Shown here piece after piece: positions 45,774-56,773 of a stretch of DNA of 64,000 nt (its first letter is position 1; each line of letters starts with the position of its first letter). The translations under genes and the position numbers were made by a program. The DNA is from Pyxicephalus adspersus (taxonomy: Eukaryota > Chordata > Amphibia > Anura > Pyxicephalidae): NCBI RefSeq assembly GCF_032062135.1, contig NC_092859.1, forward strand, positions 48,055,962 through 48,119,961, in the 5' to 3' direction. The notes under the pieces were generated by a model, which ran no database searches, was not told the DNA's origin, and worked only from the letters and a program-made list of their open reading frames with translations.

Positions 45774-46110
45774 AGCATTGTTGTGCCATTAGAAATAAGA
45801 AAAACCAAGAGCTGCCTCAATTCTCTGGAAAGGTCTTCCTCGTCCTATTGGGCTTGCTCCTACTTTCTGCTCATTTAAAAGAGCACTCAAAATCCATTTT
45901 TTCAAACTTGCCTACCCCTTTTCTTCTGTCTTTTGAAACCGTCACTACTTTCCACCAATATACATATCTCACATCCTATTTTGTGTTCATTCCCCCACCT
46001 TCCCCCACCTTCTAAATTGTTCATTCCTGTGTCACTGTCTGTGTTCGTTTGTCATTTGCAGCCCCTATTTAATGTACAGTGCGGCGTAATATGTTGACGC
46101 CATATAAATC
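45774..46110 (+). mobile_element. L2-like LINE, 3' end with C-terminal coding trace
   Basis: A readable trace (LWKGLPRPIGLAPTFCSFKR, HFFKLAYPF) resembles the C-terminal end of L2-type reverse transcriptase proteins ('LP..LR..PSL..FK..LK..LF'). It is followed by the 3' UTR GTCACTGTCTGTGTTCG, ATTTAATGTACAGTGCGGCG and TATGTTGACGCCATATAAAT, and an (AAT)n-rich tail. The 3' UTR also occurs at 50,545-50,700. Confidence 0.7.
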
Positions 46111-46273
46111 CTGTTTATTATGAATAATAATATTATTAATAATATTACTATTAATATTATTATTAATAATAATAATAGCAAAAGAAATGGAATGACTAAT
46201 TGATAGCATAATCGTGTCATCTGGATTTTGATTGGATTGTATATATCATTATTGCAATTATCATAGTCAAGTA

Positions 46274-47847
46274 CAGTTAAGTCCATAAATATTTGGACAG
46301 AGAAAATTTTTTTTGAATTTTGGTTCTGTACATTACAACAATTAATTTTAAATGAAACAACTCAAATGCAGGAACTAAAGCCTTTTTTTCTAACACATCA
46401 GTTCATTTCAGGGGCTCAAAAGTAACTACAAATGAAAAAGCTGAAAATAAAATATTCATTTCTAATACTTGGTTGAAAACCCTTTGGTGGCAATGACAGC
46501 CTGTAGTCTTGAACTCATGGACATCACCAGATGCTGGGTTTCCTCCTTTTTAATGCTCTGCCAGGCCTTTACTGCAGAGGCTTTCAGTTGTTGTTTGTTT
46601 GTGAACCTTCCTGTCCGAAGTTTAGTCTTCAACAAGTGAAATGCATGCTCAATTGGGTTCAGATCAGGTGACTGACTTGGCCATTCAAGAATTTTCCACT
46701 TATTTGCTTTAATAAACTCCTGGGTTTTTTTGGCTGTATGTTTTGGGTCATTGTCCATCTGTATTATGAAACGCCTCCCAATCAATTTGACTGCATTTAG
46801 CTGGATTTGAGCAGACAGTATGTCTCTGAACACTTCAGAATTCATTCAGCTGCTTCTGTCCTGTGTCACATCATCAATAAACACTAGTGTCCCAGTGCCA
46901 CTGGCAGCCATGCACGCCCAAGCTATCACACTGCCTCCGCCATGTTATACAGATGATGTGCTATGCTTTGCATCTTGAGCTGTTCCACGCCTTCTCCATA
47001 CTTTTTTCTTTCCATCAAGGTTGATCTTGGTTTCATCCGTCCAAAGAATGTTTTTCCAGAACTGTGCTGGCCTTTTTAGATGTTGTTGAGCAAAGTCCAA
47101 TCTAGCCTTTCTATTGAGGCTTATGAGTGGCTTGCACCTTGCAGTGCACCCTCTGTATTACTTTCATGCAGTCTTCTCTTTATAGTAGACTTGGATATCG
47201 ATACACCTATTTCCTGGAGAGTGTTGTTTACTTGGTTGGCTGTTGTGAAGGAGTTTCTCTTCACCATGGAAATGATTCTGTGATCATCCACCACTGTTGT
47301 CTTCTGTGAACGTCCTGGTCTTTTGGCATTGCTGAGTTGACCAGTGCTTTGTTTCTTTCTCATGATGAACCACACTGTAGATTTTGCCACTCCTAATATT
47401 GTAGCAATTTCTTGGATGGTTTTTTTCTGTTTTTGCAGCCTAAGGATGGCTTGTTTCACCTGCATGGAGAGCTCCTTTGACCGCATGTTGTCTGTTCACG
47501 GCATTCTTCTACATACAACCCCCCCCCCCACCACCACACACACACACACACACACCCTCAAATCAACTCCAGGCCTATTAACTGCTTAATTGATAATGAC
47601 AAAGGAATTGCCCACACCAGCCCATGAAATAACCTTTTAGTCAATTGTCCAATTACTTTTGAGCCCCTGAAATGAAGTGATTGTGTAAAAAAAGGCTTTA
47701 GTTCCTTGCTTTTTTATCTGTTTGTTCAACCCACTGAATTAAAGCTAAAAGTCTGATTCTGAATTGTTTCATTTACAATTAATTGTGGTAATCTACCAAA
47801 ATTTGAAAAAAAAGTTGTCTCTGTCCAAATATTTATGGATCTAACTG
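46274..47847 (-). mobile_element. Tc1-like transposon, nearly complete (1574 bp)
   Basis: Ends CAGTTAAGTCCATAAATATT and AATATTTATGGATCTAACTG are inverted repeats flanked by TA (46,272-46,273 and 47,848-47,849). The inverted repeat extends well inside: TTCATTTCAGGGGCTCAAAA near 46,404 pairs with TTTTGAGCCCCTGAAATGAA near 47,655. The terminal repeats are therefore about 150-190 bases, the long 'IR/DR' form. One transposase gene lies on the minus strand. A C-run with CA repeats (47,518-47,553) lies between the left repeat and its start codon. Confidence 0.95.
46462..47486 (-). pseudogene. Tc1-like DD34E transposase, inactivated
   Basis: Cut-and-paste transposase. ATG at 47,486 starts MRSKELSMQVKQAILRLQKQ, a paired-like helix-turn-helix with IQEIATILGVAKSTVWFIM. 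A second HTH and linker (RPGRSQKTT) follows. After a frameshift near 47,130-47,150 come ARLDFAQQHL and LWTDETKINL (first catalytic Asp), then HGGGSVIAWACMAASGTG. The C-terminal 127-codon frame (46,845-46,462) has MDNDPKHT and SPDLNPIEH; 34 residues separate the second Asp from the Glu, as in Tc1. Stops at 46,945-46,947 and 46,846-46,848 interrupt it. All three catalytic residues survive, so only a few lesions separate it from an open gene. Confidence 0.95.
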
Positions 47848-48129
47848 TAGTTAAATATCTATTTATGAAGTTTGTATATGTTTCTATTTTAAGAAGTTTC
47901 TATTTATGAAATTTCTGAGGACCATACTACGTAAAACCCCTGGGCCTCCCTCCACCAAGTTTAAAAAGGTCCAACATTAATCGAGCTCTTTTTTTCAGAG
48001 CTCAGTGTAGGAATACCACTAGCCCCTCCTTCCCTGGTGTTTGTAGTGCAAAAACAAAGGAAATGCATCATAGAGGGATGTTATCAGTACAATAGAGCTT
48101 TTTCTGGTAGTCTTGGTCAAATTTGGCTC

Positions 48130-48272
48130 ATAGAGCCTGATTTATCAAAGCTCTCCAAGACACGAGGAGAATACACTTTTCCACACATTCAAGTTTTTCT
48201 GGATCACCTAGGTTCACTGATCAAAGTGTATTCTCTCAAGCCTTGGGGAGCTTTATTAATCAGGCCCATAAT
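48130..48272. mobile_element. MITE, 'GGGCCTGATTTATTAAAGC' family, short copy
   Basis: Left GAGCCTGATTTATCAAAGCT; right CAAGCCTTGGGGAGCTTTAT and TAATCAGGCC. CATA lies just outside each end, a candidate 4-bp duplication. The centre is reduced by deletion. Confidence 0.83.
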
Positions 48273-50544
48273 TTACCCAAATTGACCCCAAAGTTCGGGT
48301 TGATTTGGTAGCAAAAATCAAATCCCAGTGAAATCCAAGGGGAACAAATATGGTTTATATTCCGGTTTCTGGAGTGCAGCCAAATGCAACAAAAATATAC
48401 TGCACATGTGTGCAGAACAGTGTGCGAGTAAAAAGGAGGTAAGAAGGCAGCTTGATAGATCCATGACATTTAATGGGGGCCAATGAGGGGGCAAATCCAA
48501 TCACTTTATTTGCTTCAGGCCAAATGACTGTCAAAGCTCAACACTAAGCCTTCCCTTGATTTTGTGATGCCCTGTAGTTATTTATTGAAGATGTAACATT
48601 TAGGGATTTGTTATTATTTTTGTAAACACTTTGCAAAAGTTGCATATTATAACCTCAATGCTTTTTTTACAGACTTCTTGTGACACCTCTAGGGGAGATG
48701 GCAAGGAATCTACAATGTGCAAGGTCATAAAACACTGTTTGCACACTCATTGTTAAGAAGATAGTTATTAAAAAACAACAAATTGATAAAATTGCAAAGC
48801 CAAGACATTTGTTGACATATTCTATATGCATTTATTTGTAAATGCATTTTCAAAATTTCTAATGTAGATAAGGAGCTCTTGCTGTTCTATCTGCACATTT
48901 TTCCCGAAAGTTCACACTGTTCACACCGAATTTGCTTTAATAGGAAACATAGTGGTACATACCTAATTGTATTCTTAGATTCAATATAATTAAAATAATA
49001 TGTAGATTTTCCATAACTTTTCCAAAACTACAAAAATATTCTTTATGGGGTCATTCACACTAAAATCAACATGTCATTTGTGAATCAATGCTGGACTAAT
49101 GTATTGGTTTTTTATATTTATTTTTTACCACTATGTACTGTGGCTGTAAAAACCCATACAGGAATTCCTAGCAAGAAAGTCTCATTTAAACAATAGTTTA
49201 TAATTTAAAACAAAAGGAAATCCAACTAGAGAGTGAAATCCCTTTATACTGGATATTGTAGTGGGGTGGATTTGGATAATCAGGAGCAGGAATCTTGCAA
49301 CCACAACATATGAAATATATGAAAGCCAAACAGAGGTTGAAGCCTAAATCACATTTATTCTGATTTTAAGGGTGAACTGACTCCTTAAACACATTAAAGC
49401 CATACATTTGTATAGATTGACAACATATCTAAAGGGATTCCTGTACACTATCATGAATATGATCAGCTAAGAGTTACTGAAGCTCCTCACATTTTATGAC
49501 ATTTCCATTTTATGCCTTTTATGTTGCTAATGGTTTACAAATTTCTGTGCCTCTCTGCAAAAATTTTATACACTCAGTCAATAAATGCCTGTAGAGTTTA
49601 TTGGCTTCCTATCAGATTTTACTGCACACTAATGCTGCATGATAAAATGGCTACAAAAATCAGATGAGAATAAGTGATCTGAAACAAAAGCCGCACACAA
49701 AAATCCAGAGTATAGTCTGTTAACTCTGTCATTTTTATGCATTATTACATATCTATTATTTCTGTCATATGCCTGGCTTGAGCACAGGCAATTTGTTTTA
49801 TTTCCTGATTGTGTATTCTTGGCTTTTAGTTAATTCAAGATGGGTAATGAATGCGTGAGTGGTTAGAATTCTACTGTGGCTGGAGTAAAAAGAATATATA
49901 CTTGTTAGGGCAGATCTCAATAATTTTTTTTATTTTTTTAAATAATAAATCACAAAGTAATGGAGGGATGTTATCTGCAACAGTAATAGGCCATGCCTGC
50001 CCACTGACATGTTTTGTATTTCCAGTTTATTGCAGCTAACCAAGTGTGGCAACATTGCATATGTGACATGGTTCTGCAGCATTGCCTTAAAATTAGGGAT
50101 AGTGTGGGAAGCCACTGTGTGAAGATTACAGGTCAGTTTGGACTTCAAAAAGCAAAGTAATAGAATGCAAAAGAACAAGGTTTATTTACCCATTAGGTTA
50201 CATTATCTGAATAATTTTAGACCACAACAAGACGTTAAATACTAATAAAACCAGTTCAATAAAAGTTACTATGTTAAGCTGAACGTGGTAAAAAAATCTG
50301 ATTGATGAATGGTATAATAATTTGGTTTTTACATTTGCTTTTGTAAGCTTTACACAAAATGCCTGCACTGGCACTGGCTCACCAATACATTGTAGTGCAA
50401 AACCTACTCCTCACCATTTTCTCAGGGTTGCTGTAAAAGAGAGTGGCTACTATTTTGCATGTGATAATGCTAAAAGGGGCATGTGTTGAGCTTGTTGGGT
50501 GTAAAAGAGAGTGCAATGGTACATGAGAAAGAGGCACAGATGAC
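48273..50544. other. No recognised gene
   Basis: A+T-rich. 48,285-48,530 could be a repeat (CCCAAAGTTCGGGTTGATTT) but has no partner in the window. Frames near 49,851-50,178 show no motif. Confidence 0.35.
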
Positions 50545-50700
50545 TAGTACCAAGATAGATTGTAAGCTCCTCGGGGCAGGGTCCTCTTCTTCTCTTCTGT
50601 CACTGTCTGTAACTGTCTGTCATTTGCTACCACTATTTAATGTACAGTGCTGCGTAATATGTTGGCGCCATATAAATCCTGTTTAAGAATAATAATAAAA
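50545..50700 (+). repeat. L2-like LINE 3' end
   Basis: AGATTGTAAGCTCCTCGGGG, GCAGGGTCCTCTTCTTCTCT, CACTGTCTGTAACTGTCTGT, ATTTAATGTACAGTGCTGCG and TATGTTGGCGCCATATAAAT, then an (AAT)n tail. It is collinear with 46,020-46,110. Only the 3' UTR remains. Confidence 0.8.
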
Positions 50701-51150
50701 TACCTGAAATGTATTACCTAACTCAAACAGATGCAACATAAAAAAAATAATAATATTAAATACCCAGACCTATTCTAATATCGACCTTTTCATAGTGTAA
50801 CACAATGTGACCTTTTTCATAGTGGTACTAGTAAAAGAGGACCAACACTAACAACAATTCTGACTCAACTGCAATGCAGTGTGCTGTCCATCTTATTGTC
50901 CTTTCCTCATCATGTATTGCTCCCACAATCTCTTTCAATTACTGCTCTGTATTTGTCCAGTTACAACCTGCATCGTGCCTTATATCAGAAGGCAATGTGC
51001 CACTACAATGTTTTTTTGCAGGGTAGTCTAGATTTGGCTGTGCTGTCAGGTAGAGATGTTAGGGACATGTAACTAAATGAACAGAAATACAAAACCTTTG
51101 GCATATTATGTCAATATGTTATTATTGTTATTATATGTTAATATATTATG

Positions 51151-51258
<108 letters not shown>

Positions 51259-51960
51259 TAACTGTGCATTTAGTCAGTTGCTTCAAGCTCCAATACAAAA
51301 AAAAAACATTGTATACTGTTGTTATGAGTCCTGGTTGTTAAATAACAAGTACATGCCATAAATGCCCTCCTTAGTTCTTCCTAAAACCACAGAAATACAT
51401 GGTAAGTAAAATGAAAGATGTACAAATTATATTTCAAATACCATTTTATCACTACAATGAAGCATGCATAATAAATGTAATCTATCAGGATTGAAATAGA
51501 GGAACTGACATTGCTCTAGGGCTAGCATCTCCATTTTCTTTACTACTTGGTAGGTCAATAGTCTGAAAAATAGTGAATGATTCACTAAGAAATAAGGAGA
51601 GAGCATGGATGACTCTAGAGCCTGTACGTTCGGAAAAAAAACTCAGCAGTGGCAGCTCAAGTATTTCTGTTCTGACAGGGTACTAACAGTTATTTGTTCT
51701 ATACTACTATTAAGTAATAATATATAATTCTATTATACTATTTATTTGACCTTTGAAACTATAAAGCAATAGTCAGGTTCCAAAAACTTTAAAAAAAAAT
51801 GTTTTCTTCAGATTGAAAATCAAGGTTAACAAAACTTTTTAAGTGTCAGTAAAGCACTTTTCCCTTTTATGTTGAATTAACCTCTGTATAACCACATTCT
51901 CCACCACTTTTATCAAATGCTGAAAGCAATGAGAGTTGGTACTTGTGGGACTGCAAGAAA
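51259..51960. other. No recognised feature
   Basis: A+T-rich unique sequence. Confidence 0.4.
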
Positions 51961-51969
51961 TAATAGAAT

Positions 51970-52095
51970 TTAGTGACAAGTCTAAAGGAAAGACATAACA
52001 ATGCACTTAGGAGGGTGTAAGGTATCTTTGTAGATGCTAAGAAAAGTGTCAACTCTTGTGGAAAACCAGCCTTCTGAATGTACTTTAAACGTTTG
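51970..52095. repeat. Segmental direct duplication, unit 1
   Basis: GTGACAAGTCTAAAGGAAAG through CCTTCTGAATGTACTTTAAACG is repeated almost base for base at 52,726-52,850, about 755 bases on, with only a few substitutions. Function unknown. Confidence 0.9.
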
Positions 52096-52384
52096 TTGTT
52101 ATTATTAGTCTATCATTATTAGGTTATTAATAGGCCAGTGATTTTTCCACGAAAAGGTGACAGCCTTAACGCGGGTGTCAGGACTGAATTAGGTGAGCGA
52201 CGGCACAACTAAAACCTGCATGAAGCAGGACAAATGCAGGACAAAAAGATAAGCTACAGGTCATATATCAACAGCCATTGAATCTAAATTATTTCAGAAG
52301 CATCTCAAACTGATGAGAAACTATTGCCACCAACACAAGCACAAAGCCTGTTGACAATAGTAAACACAGTTGTTGCACCTACTG

Positions 52385-52530
52385 GGTAACCTTTGCAAGT
52401 ATCGGGTTGGCCCCCTTTATGCTTTCAGATCAGTTATAATTCCTTGTTGTACAGATTCAACAAGGTGCTAGAACACATGATAGCATCACGAATTTACTGC
52501 AGATTTTGTCAGTTGCACAGAAGATGGAAA
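52385..52530 (-). pseudogene. Tc1-like transposase C-terminal tail fragment
   Basis: The complement of CGGGTTGGCCCCCTTTATGC, TTCCTTGTTGTACAGATTCA, ACAAGGTGCTAGAACACATG and ATAGCATCACGAATTTACTG encodes the last residues of a Tc1-like family (a LQQLRDAIM-type helix, then L-N-L-Y-N-K and a G-G-Q-P-D-T tail). It is rearranged and short. Confidence 0.5.
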
Positions 52531-52725
52531 CAGCCATCACAAGAGGAGTACACTTCTTTAGAAATGGGAATGGTAATTAGCACCTGTTTTAAAAGTGTTC
52601 TACCATATAGGAGTGGAGATTATAGAGATATTTAAACATCCTCTTATAGGTATACAGATCAATTTGGAATTATTAATTTTTGAAGGTATATTATCAACAA
52701 GCTATGTGAGATGTGCAAACAGAAA

Positions 52726-52850
52726 AAAATGACAAGTCTAAAGGAAAGACATAACAATGCACTTAGGAGGGTGTGAGGTATCTTTGTAGATGTTAAGAAG
52801 AGTGTCAACTCTTGTGGAAAACCAGCCTTCTGAATGTACTTTAAACGCTG
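52726..52850. repeat. Segmental direct duplication, unit 2
   Basis: Second copy of 51,970-52,095. After AAACG the two sequences diverge at once, which marks a sharp duplication edge. On the left the match starts at TGACAAGTC. Confidence 0.9.
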
Positions 52851-53029
52851 ATGGAAGATATTGAATTCTGAGCACCCAGGGATAAAGTAAGTTGCAAAAC
52901 AAGATGATAGGATTGGATATAATCTGTTAATGAAATAGAACTTCAGCAACTGAAAGACGATTGATAGGTAGGCGGAGAAAAAAAAGGGTCAAAGAGAGGA
53001 CATGGTCAGTCTAAAATGGGATTAAGGGT

Positions 53030-53480
53030 AAAGTTGGGCCATGAGTAGTGTAGAGGCCCTGATGGAGCAGCTTATGGCAGCTACAAGGCACTATGAGGCA
53101 AGAGTGAGAGAGAAGGTAGCAGAGGTGTTCCTAGGGGTAGTACTGGTCCCTCCAGCTGAGGGTGCTGCGACAGCCTCAGAGGTCTAGGCTTCTGGAGGGC
53201 CTCAGCCCTTATATGACTCCTAAAAGCCAGTGCCACAATGGGAGCCCCAGAAGGGAACCTCTGGGCTCCCCAGCCAAGCACCTGTAAGCTTGTGCTGGGT
53301 CATGACCTAGGAGGAATCCCCATCCAAGGCAGAACCTGAGGGAGAGGTAACCTTGGTCTGAGGGCTCACTCTCTACTTATTTCATAAGGAGGGGTGTCGA
53401 TATGGGTTCGGCTGTAGGTTGAGTCATGAATGTTCTGGATGCAGGGGCCCTCTGGAGTTGTGCGCTGTTTCTGGCAGGGT
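53030..53480. repeat. GC-rich interspersed repeat, copy 2
   Basis: Diverged relative of 17,940-18,560. Words GAGGTCTAGGCTTCTGGAGG, GAGGAATCCCCATCCAAGGC and AACCTGAGGGAGAGGTAAC occur in the same order as in the first copy. It has no supported coding sequence. Confidence 0.6.
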
Positions 53481-53769
53481 GGAGGTTGCCACGGGAATAT
53501 CATTGGAAAGGGCAGGACATCAGTGTAGATAGAAAGGATGTACCTGTTCCTAAGTAGGTATGTACTTTATAAAACACTACAAGCCCATTTACACTTTCTT
53601 GTCACGCGTTAACCTATAATGTGTCAGATTTAGCAATGTATAGTAACCAGCTAAAAACAAAACTGAAGCATCTTTTTGAATGCATCACATCACAACGCAT
53701 GGTAGTGCATGAACGTCTTAGCTATAGAGAATACTCCTTAGCAATAGAGAAACTCTATTGAGATTTCAT

Positions 53770-53992
53770 CTGAAGCCACAGCTGATTGGAGGCACTCGCG
53801 TGCATCCTATCAGCTGTGACCATGGTTCCCACGCTCCCCAGGCTGTACTTATCAACCCAGGGAGCGTAGGAACCTGCACCCTGGACTTCAATGGAATTTG
53901 CAAGATCTGTTTGATGAAATTTCGTGGACCCATTGGAGGATCAGGGGAAATTTTCACGACAATGTCAGAGGCATTCTCGCTCATCCCTACTC
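53770..53992. repeat. 'GATGAGCGAGAATG' palindromic repeat, copy C
   Basis: AATTTCGTGGACCCATTGGA and GAGGCATTCTCGCTCATCCC form the right end as in copy A. CTCCCCAGGCTGTACTTATC and AACCCAGGGAGCG pair as an internal inverted repeat. The left part differs from copies A and B. Confidence 0.65.
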
Positions 53993-54252
53993 ACTACTTT
54001 GTGCTGAACTTTATGAGAGAATTACACAGATCCACAAAAAATTAGTTTTGAAAATCATCACAAACCACAGCAAACTTTTCTAAATCAGTTTTTCGAGCAG
54101 ATATCAGATCTTTTTTCAGTTTTTCCCTAACACATACAGTTATGAGTACTATTATAGTTAACATTGTACATCTTCAGTGTGAAGTAAAATAAGGCACACT
54201 GTGGTATAGCTACTGAACAGTGTTAGTCAAGTATCATTGTTTCTTCAGAAAT

Positions 54253-55759
54253 GATTGAAGTATGACTTTATTGTGTACTCTTTGTCTGGATTGTCAGGGT
54301 ACAACATCCAGCAGTAGTCAGCCATCATACTTTCATTCCAGAAACCTTGGTAGCGGTGCTCCGTTAACTGAATGTCCTGGTGAAAACATTCTCCTTGTTC
54401 GTCACTCATCATACCAAGATTTTCCAGGAAGACTTCTAGATGTGAGTGCAAGAAATTTATTTTTAATGACATGTGACAACCCAGTTTCTGGTATGAATCA
54501 AGCAGATTCTAAACTCCTTCCTTGTATGCAGGAGACTTATGGTTGCCCAGGAAATTTTCACACAGTCACTTGAATACATCCCAAGCTTCAAGCTCAGCTG
54601 AGCTTGATTTACCCATGTCCTTTACAAGGTTCTTCATCAAGCCTAACTTGATATGGAGAGGTGGCAGAAATATTTTCGGGGATCAACCAGAGGCAGAAAC
54701 TTGACACTGCTTGTTCCGGGCTTATAGGTATCTCTCGGTAGCCAATCGCGCTTGACATAATGGTCTCCTGTGGATCGGCTGTCCCACAGGCATTGAAAAC
54801 AGCAATATTTTGTGAATTCCCCTCAGCAAGCCAATGACCTTTAGATCCCCACAGATGTTCCACTGGTGTGTTTTATACTGGATTGCTTCTAGTAGTAACT
54901 TCATGTTGTCATTGAACTCCTTTAGGTTAACGGAATGGGCAATCGGTAAACTTGGTTTGAAATTACCAATATGCAGTGATACTGCTTTCAAGTTTCTTTT
55001 AGAGGAATCAATGAAGATATGCCATTCAGATGGAACATGCTCTTGTGCCAAACTTTTAAAGAATGCATTTATATCATGACAGTAGCACAGTGAGCCATCA
55101 CTAGTGATGAACGTTGTCAAGTTATGATTTCATTTTCTGTAGTGAGTTACAGTTACACTCTTTGAAAGCAAGTGCTTCTGTTTGTCTTTGGACAGATTTA
55201 GATCACGAACAAGATCATTCATCTCTGCTTGTGTAAAGGTCTCTGGTTCTGAATCTTCATCGGACAAGTAGTCAGGATCAGATGATTCAGGGTTGTAACT
55301 GGCTGCAACTCCAGCGCATTCCTCATCAACTTCTACAGAAGCAAGTCCATCATGTGGCGGTACCGGAACTGGCAATGAATCATCATGGGGAACAGGCCTA
55401 ATTGCAGAATCGAGGCTGGGATATACAATTTTGTGCTTAGTTTTAACTAAGAATCTACTTTTGTTGATGAAGCAAATATAGCAGTGGATTAGATGGTCTT
55501 GTGGTTCTCTCCACACCATCGGGATTGCAAATAGCATTGCTGCTTTACGACGATTTAGCCAGTCACGCGGTTCGTTCGAACAACTCCTACAGATGACATG
55601 TGGAGCCCAAGATTTATCCTGGTCACCAAGTAGACAGCTGAAATATAATTTGTATATCTTTTTAAGTCCTGTGGTAATTTGGCGACGTTGTGCTTTCGCC
55701 ATGAATGAACCACACACGTAACAGAAACTGTCAGAACCATTAAGGCAATTTCTAGGCAT
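54253..55759 (-). pseudogene. Cys-rich transposase-like protein, copy 2 (nearly full extent)
   Basis: Minus strand, ATG at 55,759. The first frame (209 codons) has CxxC pairs at residues 13-16, 57-60 and 93-96, likely zinc-binding, then VPHDDSLPVPVPP and an acidic stretch ending TQAEMNDLVRDLNLSK. After one in-frame stop come HIFIDSSKRNLKAVSLHIGN (near 55,000) and WNICGDLKVIGLLRG (near 54,845). A frameshift leads to YCCFQCLWDSRSTGDHY, then PPLHIKLGLMKNLVKDMGK. Finally CENFLGNHKSPAYKEGV, LGCHMSLKINFLHSHLE and MSDEQGECFHQDI, RYQGFWNESMMADYCWM, with the stop at 54,253. FIDSSK, CGDLK and SDEQGE could be an Asp-Asp-Glu set in an RNase-H-like fold; this is inference. About 45 residues between VKDMGKS and AWDVFK, present in copy 1, are missing. 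It has at least three stops and two frameshifts. Confidence 0.8.
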
Positions 55760-55979
55760 GATGACAAATTAAATCAATCGCAGTTAGTGTGGTCTCTAAC
55801 CTTAAAAAAAGAATACTGTTGTTAAATGTTGTAATAAGTTAAGGCTATTTATAATGAATTTCACACAATATATATTTAGCTGCATCACAGAAACTAGACG
55901 TGCTAGGGAAAAACTGAACGCAGATTTGAAATTTGCATTAAAAATACTACTAAACCCACATACAAATATATCTGATGAA

Positions 55980-56690
55980 AATTACATGTTGATGTGTGTT
56001 ATCTGTCAATTTAAAAATAATGCTTTTCAGTGCAAGCTAGCAAAGAATTTACGTCTGTCATCATCTATAGTTAATAACATTTTAGAAAGTTTCATAGTCA
56101 GGGAAAATCTCTGTGCATAAAGGCTAAGGGTAGAGACCTCTGGTGAATGTGCTTGACCTTCGAGCCCCTAAGCCGTATTGCATTAGAAATCGTCATCCTA
56201 CTGTGACAGACAAAACCACATGGGCTTGGGAGTACTTTGGGAAATCATTGTAACTGAACACATTCCACTGGTGCATCAAAACATGCTCCCTAAAACTGTA
56301 TTTTACCAAGAGGAAGCCAAACAATAATTTGGTGCTCATCTGAGATCGCCTGAATGAGAGTGGAAACATTTTCTGTTGTCAGATGAGCCCTTGTTTCATC
56401 TTGTTTTTGAGAAAACTGGACATCAGATTCTACATGCCAAATATGAAAAAGACCATCCAGACTGTTACCAAAGAAAGATGCAAAAAGCAGCACATAGGTG
56501 AAGGCTCCATTAATATGGAATTACACTGGAATTTTTAGAGAGGCATATGATCCAATCAAGACATCTTTTCCTGGGAACTCCATGTAAATTTCAACAGACC
56601 AATGGCAGGTCTCATTACAAAAGTATGGCTTTGTAGAGTCTGTGAGCTTGACTGGCCCAGCTGCAATCTGCAGATATGTCTGTTACTGAA
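55980..56690 (+). pseudogene. Second Tc1-like transposase relic, plus strand
   Basis: Heavily decayed. LAKNLRLSSSIVNNILESF (56,038-56,094) is a helix-turn-helix. Beyond it I read TTWAWEYFGKSL-like and REEAKQ..GAHLR traces, then WKHFLLSDE near 56,358 (first catalytic Asp box). GHQILHAKYEKDHPDCYQRK follows near 56,420-56,480, a block characteristic of one Tc1 lineage, then LFPG near 56,570 and LTGPAA near 56,650, where the WPACSPDL box would be. Frames change repeatedly and the catalytic C-terminal Glu region is gone. No terminal repeats found. It is a different lineage from the element at 46.3 kb. Confidence 0.7.
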
Positions 56691-56773
56691 AATGAGTCGG
56701 GATCAGGATCCAAACCCAGGGCTACTTCTGTGTCTAGCGTAGCTCTACCCATTATGCTATCTGAAGTGCTCCC
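56690..56773 (-). repeat. tRNA-derived SINE head (degraded)
   Basis: On the minus strand TAGCATAATGG fits the RNA polymerase III A box, and 43 bases on GGTTTGGATCC fits the B box (GGTTCGANNCC) with few changes. The spacing is right for a tRNA-derived promoter. Acceptor-stem pairing is poor, so it is not a working tRNA. The layout resembles MIR-type SINEs, but no CORE or LINE tail was found. Confidence 0.5.

Noticed and set aside
56699..56773. tRNA gene on the minus strand
   Set aside because: The A and B boxes are recognisable, but the acceptor and T-arm pairing is too poor for a functional tRNA. Better read as a SINE head.
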